This document shows, one piece after another, positions 1 through 5,436 of a DNA stretch of 7,267 nt. Source of the stretch: Candidatus Falkowbacteria bacterium HGW-Falkowbacteria-2 (GTDB lineage Bacteria; Patescibacteriota; Patescibacteriia; Patescibacteriales; UBA12465); contig PHAH01000043.1 in assembly GCA_002841655.1 (NCBI GenBank), forward strand, positions 1 through 7,267. The letters run 5' to 3'. Each line of letters begins with the position of its first letter. Within the stretch, counting starts at the first letter, position 1. A program made the position numbers and the translations under genes. The notes under the pieces were generated by a model that had not been told where the DNA came from, did no database searches, and saw only the letters and a program-made list of their open reading frames with translations.

Positions 1-64
1 AGCTGACATCAATATCCTAAATAATGACGTTTTTCTCCCTTATCGTGGCGAAAGCGTGAAGTAG
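1..64 (+). CDS. 3' end of an unidentified upstream gene (partial)
   Basis: One forward frame, starting at base 2, is open from the window edge to a TAG at 62-64; the other two forward frames hit stops early (TGA at 4-6, TAA at 18-20). The last residues read ...NDVFLPYRGESVK. The stop lies three bases before the rodA start, which is typical of co-translated neighbours. In many bacteria the gene before rodA is mrdA (penicillin-binding protein 2), the transpeptidase partner of RodA, so that is the likeliest guess. However, 20 residues without a recognised motif cannot establish identity, and I give no gene symbol. Confidence 0.5.
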   Translation, partial: ADINILNNDVFLPYRGESVK

Positions 65-67
65 CCT

Positions 68-1174
68 ATGTGGTCACGGATTAAGTTGTATCTCAAGAAC
101 TTTGATTGGTTATTATTAGCAGCAGTAATTCTACTGTCTGCTTTTGGTTTGATGGAAATATATAGTGTCGCCTTAGGACAAGGAGACTTAAATTTACTAA
201 ATTTCTACAAGCAAATTATTTTCATTGCTATTGGCATTCTTCTGCTATTTGTGTTTGCCATGATTGATTATCGGTTTTTGAAGAGTTTACGTCGTTATAT
301 TTATCTCTTTGGCGCAGGATTATTAACGGCCGTTCTTCTTTTCGGATCAAATATTCGCGGTACTCGTGGTTGGTTTTATATTGGTGGTCTTGGTATCCAG
401 CCAGTGGAATTAATTAAGGTTATTTTGCTTATTTTCTTAGCCGGGTACTTTGCTGAACTAGCAACGAAGGTGAAGACGTTGCGTCACTTTGTCGCGTCAT
501 TTTTTGGTGCCGGACTGCTCATGTTCCTAGTTTTAATGCAGCCTGATTTTGGATCTGCTTTAATGCTAGGTGCGATTTGGTTGATTCTTGTCGCGCTGGC
601 CGGCTTCCCCAAAAAATACTTTATCACCATCATCGGAGTTAGTCTGGTTTTGTCAGTCGTCGCTTGGTCTTTCTTTTTTAAAGACTACCAGAAACAACGA
701 ATCCTGACTCTTGTCAATCCAGGCGATAATGCCTTAGTTGAAGGCTATAATGTGTCTCAGGCGATTATTGCTGTTGGGTCTGGATCTTGGCATGGCAAAG
801 GCGTAGGCTTCGGGTCACAATCGCAATTGAAGTTCCTTCCTGAGGCTCAAAATGACTTCATTTTTGCTGTTATTGCTGAAGAATTGGGCTTTTTGGGGGT
901 ATCGCTGGTACTGTTTTTCTTCGCCGTATTCTTTTCTCGCTGCTTACTTGCTGCCAAAAGGGCGCCAAATGACTTCAGTATTTACTTTGTTTTGGGGGCA
1001 GCGGGCTTGATTTTTATTCAAATGTTTATTAATATTGGTATGAATATCGGTATTGTGCCGGTAGTCGGTTTATCATTGCCCTTTATAAGCTATGGAGGCA
1101 GCTCCATCTTCTCCTTATTCATTTTGGTGGGCATCATTCAAAATATTATTATCAAATCAAAAATTAATTATTAG
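68..1174 (+). CDS. rodA: RodA, SEDS-family peptidoglycan glycosyltransferase (rod-shape determining)
   Basis: The product is an integral membrane protein of 368 residues, the usual RodA length, with about ten hydrophobic segments. SEDS proteins polymerise lipid II into glycan strands; RodA does so in the elongasome with a class B PBP. Visible hallmarks are QPDFGSALML (about 158-167), the extracellular-loop stretch with GYNVSQAIIAVGSG (226-239), KGVGFGSQSQLKFLPEAQNDFIFAV with the presumed catalytic Asp at 263, and the C-terminal NIGMNIGIVPVVGLSLPFISYGGSS signature (322-346). The ATG at 68 begins three bases after the preceding stop and has no good Shine-Dalgarno (SD) motif. The choice of RodA over FtsW or SpoVE rests on the GIVPVVGLSLPFISYGGSS form and the neighbourhood; FtsW is the main alternative. 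The stop is TAG. A 48-bp gap without visible promoter or terminator leads to rplY. Confidence 0.92.
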   Translation: MWSRIKLYLKNFDWLLLAAVILLSAFGLMEIYSVALGQGDLNLLNFYKQIIFIAIGILLLFVFAMIDYRFLKSLRRYIYLFGAGLLTAVLLFGSNIRGTRGWFYIGGLGIQPVELIKVILLIFLAGYFAELATKVKTLRHFVASFFGAGLLMFLVLMQPDFGSALMLGAIWLILVALAGFPKKYFITIIGVSLVLSVVAWSFFFKDYQKQRILTLVNPGDNALVEGYNVSQAIIAVGSGSWHGKGVGFGSQSQLKFLPEAQNDFIFAVIAEELGFLGVSLVLFFFAVFFSRCLLAAKRAPNDFSIYFVLGAAGLIFIQMFINIGMNIGIVPVVGLSLPFISYGGSSIFSLFILVGIIQNIIIKSKINY

Positions 1175-1222
1175 CCGCCGCTCTGCTGATCATGTCTCAG
1201 TTATGGCGAGCCAGATGTAAGT

Positions 1223-1843
1223 ATGGAATTAAAATTAACTGCGGAAAATCGCACAAAAAATGAAAAGCTTAGCAAGGATGACCTGGCTGGCATCTTATAT
1301 GGTCGCGGACTCGAAAGCCGCTCTTTAAAGGTGAAGCTGAATCAGTTCGCCAAGCTTTTTGGAGAGGCCGGTGAATCAAACTTAATCACTTTACAGCTTG
1401 AGGATAAGGAGTTCCCAGTATTGGTTAAAACCGTACAGAGAGATGTTTTGAAAAACACTCTTATTCACGTTGACTTCTATCAGGTCAATATGAAAGAAAA
1501 GGTTAAGGCTGAGATCCCATTAGAATTCATCGGTGAATCTAAGGCTGTTAAAGAGCTTGGTGGCGTCTTTATCTCCAGTTTGGATGAAGTTGCAGCTGAA
1601 TGTTTGCCTGGTGACCTTGTTGACCACATTGATGTTGATATCAGCAACTTGAATGAATTTGGTGATATGATCCGTATCAGTGATCTAAAATTACCAAAGG
1701 GCATCACTCTCGAGCATGATGATAGCGATGTTGTTTGTGTAGTTGAAGAACCGAAGAAGGTTGAAGATGAACCAGTAGTGGCTGCTCCAGTAGAAGGAGC
1801 CCCAGCTGAAGAATCTAAAGAAGCTACTCCAGAAACAAAATAA
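1223..1843 (+). CDS. rplY: Large-subunit ribosomal protein bL25, long CTC/TL5 form
   Basis: This 206-residue protein matches the two-domain general-stress (CTC/TL5) form of bL25, which binds 5S rRNA in the large subunit. The N-terminal domain (about 1-92) carries LAGILYGRG (21-29) and VQRDVLKNTLIHVDFYQV (71-88), the family's RNA-binding landmarks. The beta-rich C-terminal domain (about 93-175) includes IPLEFIGESKAVKELGGV and LPGDLVDHIDVDISNL. A low-complexity acidic, Ala/Pro/Glu-rich tail (about 176-206) is common in this form. The ATG at 1223 fits the family start MELKLTAENR, although no SD motif precedes it. It lies between rodA and the DUF3048 gene in one direction with gaps of 48 and 19 bp, so it is probably co-transcribed with them. 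A ribosomal protein inside a cell-wall operon is notable, but the domain evidence is clear. Confidence 0.95.
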   Translation: MELKLTAENRTKNEKLSKDDLAGILYGRGLESRSLKVKLNQFAKLFGEAGESNLITLQLEDKEFPVLVKTVQRDVLKNTLIHVDFYQVNMKEKVKAEIPLEFIGESKAVKELGGVFISSLDEVAAECLPGDLVDHIDVDISNLNEFGDMIRISDLKLPKGITLEHDDSDVVCVVEEPKKVEDEPVVAAPVEGAPAEESKEATPETK

Positions 1844-1862
1844 CAATTTAAGATTTGCTTCT

Positions 1863-2951
1863 ATGGAGGATAAAGGCAAAATTCAAAAATTCTTAGAATC
1901 ATTGGATCTAGATAAAAGAGGGAAGGTGCTTATTGGCGCCTCCCTTTTTGTATTACTCATCTCCGCTCTCGGTTTGTATATATTTGTCTTCGCGCCTGAC
2001 TTGTCTTGGTTAAGACGAGAAGAGGTTCCTGTGGTAGAAGTTCCGGTTGAAGAAGTCCCCATTCCTGAAGAAGTCTGCGCAGACTGTCAGCCCAGGTGGT
2101 TAGATGGGGTCACTGTGTCATCAACTCAAGCCTTGGCTTTTCCGGTGGCGGTTGTAATTGATAATGATATTCTGGCGCGCCCACAGGCGGGCCTGTCAAA
2201 GGCTTCCTTGGTCTATGAGGCTCCGGTAGAGGGTGGCATTACCCGGTACCTCGCAGTTTTTCCGGCTGACGTTGATATCAGCGAGGTTGGGCCGGTTAGA
2301 AGTGCGAGACCATACTTTGTTTCCTGGGCTGAAGAAATCGGGGCACTATACATTCATGTGGGCGGTAGCCCGGAAGCCCTTGATCAGATTAGAGCAGCGA
2401 ATCTCTTTGACTTAAACGAATTCTTTAACGGTAGCTACTTTAAACGTAATGCGAGTCGTCCCGCGCCGCACCATGTAATGATTGGCGCCGACAGCTGGCG
2501 TTCATACTTAGACAGACGTGGTTTAGTGGAAACGAGTGCTGAACCTTGGTTGTTCAAAGAAGAGGGTGACCATGCCACCTCATCTGCTGACATTAATCTG
2601 CAATTTAGTCTCAGCTATCGGCCGATGTGGCGCTATGATGCTGAAAACAACGATTATCAACGCTTCTTTAATGGTGAGGAAAGCAAGGATGGTGAAGATG
2701 ATATCAGGGCTAAGAATATAATTATTCAAAATGTGGATAGTCGCGTCCTTGATGCCGCTGGGCGTCTACGCTTAGACGTCATTGGCACTGGTGAGGCCGC
2801 TATCTGTCAGGATGGCGTTTGTTCTGATGGTACCTGGCGCAAGAGTGGCCGGAATCGTACTCGCTTCTATTATGAAAACGGCGAAGAGATAAAATTAAAT
2901 CCAGGCATGACCTGGATTGAAGTGGCTGATGGTAATACTCGCGTTAATTAA
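1863..2951 (+). CDS. Membrane-anchored DUF3048 (YerB-like) protein
   Basis: The 362-residue product has a short charged cytoplasmic N-terminus (1-20), one transmembrane segment (about 21-43), a Val/Glu/Pro linker (about 52-71) and an extracytoplasmic DUF3048 region. Family landmarks are FPVAVVIDND (93-102), ARPQAGLSKASLVYEAPVEGG (105-125), the very conserved GPVRSARPYF (143-152), YIHVGGSPEAL (163-173), and a C-terminal half ending in GMTWIEV (348-354). Bacillus YerB is a lipoprotein of unclear function; here there is no lipobox and the anchor is a TM helix. Four cysteines (72, 75, 315, 320) all fall outside the membrane. Position after rodA suggests, but does not show, an envelope role. The ATG at 1863 has no SD upstream; the only GGAGG (1865-1869) lies just after it. 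The stop is three bases from the convergent prmC stop. Confidence 0.88.
   Translation: MEDKGKIQKFLESLDLDKRGKVLIGASLFVLLISALGLYIFVFAPDLSWLRREEVPVVEVPVEEVPIPEEVCADCQPRWLDGVTVSSTQALAFPVAVVIDNDILARPQAGLSKASLVYEAPVEGGITRYLAVFPADVDISEVGPVRSARPYFVSWAEEIGALYIHVGGSPEALDQIRAANLFDLNEFFNGSYFKRNASRPAPHHVMIGADSWRSYLDRRGLVETSAEPWLFKEEGDHATSSADINLQFSLSYRPMWRYDAENNDYQRFFNGEESKDGEDDIRAKNIIIQNVDSRVLDAAGRLRLDVIGTGEAAICQDGVCSDGTWRKSGRNRTRFYYENGEEIKLNPGMTWIEVADGNTRVN
1920..1949 (+). terminator. Terminator-like hairpin inside the 5' end of the DUF3048 gene
   Basis: The arms GGGA-GGTGC (1920-1923, 1925-1929) and GCGCC-TCCC (1936-1944) pair over nine positions with one G-T wobble and a bulged A (1924). The loop is six bases and five Ts follow (1945-1949). 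An A-rich stretch (1915-1919) opposite the Ts makes the element partly symmetric. It lies about 80 bases after the bL25 stop, within codons 20-29 that encode the start of the TM segment. It could attenuate transcription between rplY and the DUF3048 gene; it may also be a chance product of the codons. A translating ribosome would be expected to mask it. Confidence 0.35.
2889..2918 (-). terminator. Probable intrinsic terminator of the rpmE-prfA-prmC operon
   Basis: Read on the minus strand, the perfect 8-bp stem AATCCAGG / CCTGGATT (plus coordinates 2898-2905 and 2911-2918) closes a five-base loop and is followed by the T-rich tail TAATTTTAT (2897-2889). It begins 36 bases past the prmC stop, inside codons 346-352 (NPGMTWI) of the convergent DUF3048 gene. 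There is no other room for a terminator, since the two stop codons are three bases apart. The T tract is interrupted, so its strength is uncertain. Confidence 0.5.
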
Positions 2952-2954
2952 TTC

Positions 2955-3812
2955 TTAAATATTTTCAATAGAAATAAAACGTGTCCGGCCTGATAGGTCG
3001 GGCACTTTTTGTATAGAAGCTTTAGGAAAGACTCTCTTTGCAACAGCAAGAAGCGTGCCTTCCTGATGGGGGTTAATCTCCATTATTAAATAGAAATGAT
3101 GAGCTTTCAAAGCACTCATTTGCTTTAGTAGCTGACGATATAGGCTTAAGCCATCGCGACCTCCAACTAAGGCTAATTTTGGTTCATATGCGATGCTTGT
3201 CTCCGTTTTAGCTTCGGTTGGTGTCAGGTAGGGGAGATTGGCGGCGATAAAGAGCGGGCGTGAGGCATTTTTTAATGTTGCCAAGAAGGGAAGTATTAGA
3301 TTGCCACGCTTAAAAGAGACTTTTGCGGAAAAATCTAGTTTTTTCGCATTCTTTTTAGCTACTATTAAAGCCGGTGCCGAAATATCGCCAGCAAGGAAGT
3401 GACTATTCTTATATTTCTTAGGGTTGATCCTTTTTATCTCATTAGACAGGGTCAGAATTAAGGCGCCTGATCCAGTTCCTAAATCAACAAAAAATGCAGG
3501 CTCGTGCGTAGCGGCAAAATTGAGACCTGCTTCAATGATGGTTTCACTTTCTGGTCGAGGAATGAGTACAGAAGGAGAAACTACAAAACGATAATTATGA
3601 AAATCTTGATATCCGCGGAGATAGGCCAAAGGTTGTCCAGTCCGTAAGCTCTTAAGCAAAGAGTTAAGTTGTTTCTTCTCTAAGGTGGTAAGTTTGTATT
3701 CAGGATGAGCAAGAATCCAGCTTTCATCACGTTTACAGACAAATACTAAAAGGCTCAACGTTTCACGGGGGAAGTCGCCATTAACTTTAAGATATGAAGC
3801 GACATTTTCCAT
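2955..3812 (-). CDS. prmC: PrmC (HemK), release-factor glutamine N5-methyltransferase
   Basis: PrmC uses S-adenosylmethionine to methylate the glutamine of the GGQ motif in release factors, which raises peptide-release activity. The 285-residue length is normal. The N-terminal helical domain (about 1-75) ends in the family signature PLAYLRGYQDFHNYRFVV (61-78) and LIPRPESE (83-90). The methyltransferase fold shows motif I VDLGTGSGALIL (109-120), an acidic D143 after strand 2, the catalytic loop ANLPYL (191-196), YEPKLALVGGRDGLSLYRQLL (209-229, in parts) and the C-terminal PDLSGRTRF (271-279). The catalytic motif reads NLPY where classical PrmC has NPPY; everything else fits PrmC. Its ATG follows the prfA stop by one base (TAA-T-ATG), so translation is probably coupled to that of its own substrate. 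Its last codons also contain the plus-strand terminator at 2981-3010. Confidence 0.92.
   Translation of the reverse strand: MENVASYLKVNGDFPRETLSLLVFVCKRDESWILAHPEYKLTTLEKKQLNSLLKSLRTGQPLAYLRGYQDFHNYRFVVSPSVLIPRPESETIIEAGLNFAATHEPAFFVDLGTGSGALILTLSNEIKRINPKKYKNSHFLAGDISAPALIVAKKNAKKLDFSAKVSFKRGNLILPFLATLKNASRPLFIAANLPYLTPTEAKTETSIAYEPKLALVGGRDGLSLYRQLLKQMSALKAHHFYLIMEINPHQEGTLLAVAKRVFPKASIQKVPDLSGRTRFISIENI
2981..3010 (+). terminator. Intrinsic terminator of the rodA-rplY-DUF3048 operon
   Basis: GTGTCCGGCC (2981-2990) pairs along all ten positions with GGTCGGGCAC (2996-3005), using two G-T wobbles, across the five-base loop TGATA. Five Ts follow (3006-3010). The stem starts 30 bases after the DUF3048 stop. 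It lies antisense to prmC codons 268-278 (QKVPDLSGRTR), so the DNA serves both as a plus-strand terminator and as minus-strand coding sequence. This is the most canonical terminator in the window. Confidence 0.78.
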
Positions 3813-3813
3813 A

Positions 3814-4851
3814 TTAGGAGCGGAAAGCTTTTTTTACAGCTTTTATTACCTCTTCGATATCACCATCCATGATGGTACTGAGATTGTGCCAAGACTGACC
3901 GGCGCGATGGTCGGTCATCCGGTCTTGAGGGTAATTATATGTTTTTACCTTATCACTTCTATCGCCGCCACCAACCTGGGTTTTACGAGTGCTTGATTCT
4001 TCCGCTAAGCGTTCTTCTTCCTGTTTGGCTAATAAGCGGGAGCGAAGTACTTGCATCGCCTTTTCACGATTCTGGTGCTGAGATTTCTGATCCTGACAGC
4101 TGACAATCAGTCCGGTTGGCAGATGAAGAATACGAATGGCGGAATAGGTTGTATTAACGCTTTGTCCGCCTGGTCCGCTAGAGCAAAAGGTGTCGACACG
4201 AATATCGGCTGCTTTTATTTCAACATCAACTTCTTCGGCTTCGGGTAAGACAACGGCAGTTGCCGTTGAGGTGTGGATGCGTCCTTGCTTCTCAGTTTCA
4301 GGAACACGCTGCACGCGGTGCGTGCCTGCCTCATATTTCAACTGACCGAAAGCGCCGGGGCCTTTGACTGTGAAAATTACTTCCTTTAAGCCACCAGTGC
4401 TGACTGAACTGGAGTCAATCATTTCTGTCTTCCAACCACGACGTTCGCAGTAGCGAACATACATGCGGAATAGGTCTCCGGCAAATATAGCGGCTTCATC
4501 GCCACCGGTGCCAGCTCGGATTTCAATAATCGCATTCTTATGATCATTTGGACCCTGGGGATGCTTTTCATCTTCAATTTCTTCCTTGATCTTTTCTAAT
4601 TGCGCTTCTAGCGAAGATAATTCCTCTTCCGCCATTGTTTTCATTTCTGGGTCAGTCTCTTGGGCAATTAAAGTGCGACTACCTTCAATTTCAGATATTA
4701 GACGTTCTTCGGTGGCAATAAGTTGCACTAGATTCTTCATGGCGGCGTGAGCCTGAGATACCTTAATCAACTCCTTAGAATCCTTTTGGAGCTCTGGGTC
4801 GGATAATCGAGCTTCGATTTCCGCAAATTTTGTCTTGATATCTTCGTGCAT
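3814..4851 (-). CDS. prfA: Peptide chain release factor 1 (RF1)
   Basis: RF1 recognises UAA and UAG in the ribosomal A site and triggers hydrolysis of peptidyl-tRNA. The protein has 345 residues, slightly under the usual 355-360, with the shortfall in the N-terminal helical domain. A coiled-coil-like stretch covers about 40-97. IRAGTGGDEAAIFAGDLFRMY (111-131) starts the core. The anticodon-like tripeptide sits in HRVQRVPETEKQGRIHTS as PET (184-186), the PxT form of RF1 rather than the SPF of RF2. The catalytic GGQ is at 228-230 in SSGPGGQSVNTTYSAIR. The C-terminal KTYNYPQDRMTDHR (303-316) is also typical. The ATG at 4851 is the first in frame after an upstream TAA, and no SD motif lies at normal distance. 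It sits downstream of rpmE and the structured spacer, and directly before prmC, which modifies Q230. Confidence 0.96.
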   Translation of the reverse strand: MHEDIKTKFAEIEARLSDPELQKDSKELIKVSQAHAAMKNLVQLIATEERLISEIEGSRTLIAQETDPEMKTMAEEELSSLEAQLEKIKEEIEDEKHPQGPNDHKNAIIEIRAGTGGDEAAIFAGDLFRMYVRYCERRGWKTEMIDSSSVSTGGLKEVIFTVKGPGAFGQLKYEAGTHRVQRVPETEKQGRIHTSTATAVVLPEAEEVDVEIKAADIRVDTFCSSGPGGQSVNTTYSAIRILHLPTGLIVSCQDQKSQHQNREKAMQVLRSRLLAKQEEERLAEESSTRKTQVGGGDRSDKVKTYNYPQDRMTDHRAGQSWHNLSTIMDGDIEEVIKAVKKAFRS

Positions 4852-4863
4852 ATGAAGGATAAA

Positions 4864-4930
4864 AAATAATTAGCTCCTGTGAAATTATTTCCGCTTAATA
4901 TTAAGCCTGATAATTAAGAGCTAATTATTT
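4864..4930 (-). promoter_or_regulatory. Nested inverted-repeat structure in the rpmE-prfA spacer
   Basis: Perfect 13-bp arms AAATAATTAGCTC (4864-4876) and GAGCTAATTATTT (4918-4930) enclose a second pair AATTAT / ATAATT (4883-4888, 4910-4915), which encloses the 14-base perfect palindrome GCTTAATATTAAGC (4893-4906). It fills 67 of the 93 bases between rpmE and prfA. As RNA it would form one long interrupted hairpin ending 12 bases before the prfA ATG, followed by Ts. On the minus strand, AGGAG (plus 4876-4880) overlaps the start of its 3' arm, about 22 bases from the ATG. Possible roles are partial terminator, RNase processing site or translational control; none is proven. Confidence 0.55.
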
Positions 4931-4944
4931 AAAATTTTGAGTAT

Positions 4945-5280
4945 TTACTTTTTGCCGAGGGTGACTTGTGAAATCTTCTTGATGTCTTTTGTTTTCACAA
5001 CCACTTCCTTTGAAGCCTTAGCTTCTGCGCGAGCGGCCTTTTTCACCTTTTTACCTTTAACGCCAGCAGAAATAGAATCTTTTAGAGCTACCTTAGCTCC
5101 AAATTTCTCAACACGGCGCGCGGTATCGACTAATTTCTGCTTACCAGTATAGAACGGGTGACAAGCAGAACAAAGTTCGACTTTGATTTCCGGAACGGTA
5201 GATCCGGTGGCAAAGGTGTTTCCACAGACGCAGATAACCTGGCAATCGGTGTGATATTTTGGGTGGATGTCTTGTTTCAT
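4945..5280 (-). CDS. rpmE: Large-subunit ribosomal protein bL31, zinc-binding form with basic C-terminal tail
   Basis: The first 66 or so residues match bL31: MKQDIHPKYH at the start, the zinc-ribbon cysteines C17, C19, C37 and C40 (CVCGN and CSACHPFYTGKQK), and a loop ending near RRVEKFGAKV. With four cysteines in place it is the zinc-containing (C+) type; an additional Cys is at 13. bL31 bridges the large-subunit central protuberance and the small-subunit head. The length is 111 residues against roughly 65-90 usual; residues about 68-111 form a Lys/Ala/Val-rich extension that is probably unstructured and rRNA-binding. It is the first gene of a minus-strand operon with prfA and prmC. An in-frame TAA lies six bases upstream of the ATG, which fixes the start; no SD lies at standard spacing. 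The candidate promoter at 5361-5389 would give a 5' leader of about 74 nt. Confidence 0.93.
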   Translation of the reverse strand: MKQDIHPKYHTDCQVICVCGNTFATGSTVPEIKVELCSACHPFYTGKQKLVDTARRVEKFGAKVALKDSISAGVKGKKVKKAARAEAKASKEVVVKTKDIKKISQVTLGKK

Positions 5281-5360
5281 ATAAAATTAAATTAGGAAAA
5301 AACCTCTCTTTCCCGTAAAGGCACAAAAAAAAGAAATATGTTTTTTTCTTTGGTATTACG

Positions 5361-5389
5361 ATAATATCATAACTTTAAAAATTAAGCAA
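5361..5389 (-). promoter_or_regulatory. Candidate sigma-70-type promoter for rpmE-prfA-prmC
   Basis: On the minus strand the -35 is TTGCTT (plus 5384-5389), the spacer is 17 bp and the -10 is TATTAT (5361-5366), preceded by TGA to give an extended -10 (TGATATTAT). Start of transcription would be near 5354. The -10 matches five of six consensus bases and the -35 three of six, with the extended -10 compensating. Shortly after that start, AAAGAAA and TTTCTTT (5345-5351, 5330-5336) could form an AT-only hairpin in the leader. The promoter interlocks with the plus-strand promoter. Confidence 0.5.
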
Positions 5390-5402
5390 GACCTGTTATA
5401 CT
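5374..5402 (+). promoter_or_regulatory. Candidate sigma-70-type promoter for the flippase/glycosyltransferase operon
   Basis: The -35 TTTAAA (5374-5379) and -10 TATACT (5397-5402) are separated by 17 bp, and TGT directly before the -10 makes it an extended -10. Each hexamer matches four or five of six consensus bases. Transcription would start near 5409, leaving a leader of about 28 bases before the ATG at 5437. Its -35 lies between the -10 and -35 of the minus-strand promoter, so RNA polymerase could hardly occupy both at once. Confidence 0.55.
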
Positions 5403-5436
5403 AGTATCATATTATTTGGGGGAACATCCTGTTACT

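Noticed and set aside
1092..1107. ATGGAG-GCAG-CTCCAT hairpin near the end of rodA
   Set aside because: A short six-pair stem with no T tract, over codons for the conserved YGGSS motif.
1175..1222. Possible promoter or terminator between rodA and rplY
   Set aside because: Only tiny self-complementary bits (TGATCA, TGGC-GA-GCCA) were found and no -35/-10 pair; nothing supportable.
3324..3348. Hairpin TGCGGAAAAA / TTTTTTCGCA in prmC, with Ts following on the plus strand
   Set aside because: Stem is mostly A-T with a G-T pair, it is antisense to the gene, and the T run is interrupted. Likely a by-product of the coding sequence; at most a weak back-up terminator.
4251..4268. 18-base palindrome CAACGGCA-GT-TGCCGTTG inside prfA
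   Set aside because: Perfect 8-bp arms, but no T tract, no start or stop nearby, and it encodes the ordinary RF1 stretch after the PxT region. Probably chance.
4301..4331. GC-rich self-complementary stretch around the HRVQRVP codons of prfA
   Set aside because: Mismatches break the stem and the bases are dictated by a very conserved protein motif.
4861..4880. AGGAG on the minus strand as the ribosome-binding site of prfA
   Set aside because: It is 22 bases from the ATG, and an in-frame TAA directly follows it, so no closer in-frame start exists.
5416..5436. TTG at 5416 as an earlier start for the flippase
   Set aside because: It would sit only about seven bases after the predicted transcription start, lacks any SD, and adds residues unlike the family N-terminus. 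ATG 5437 is better.
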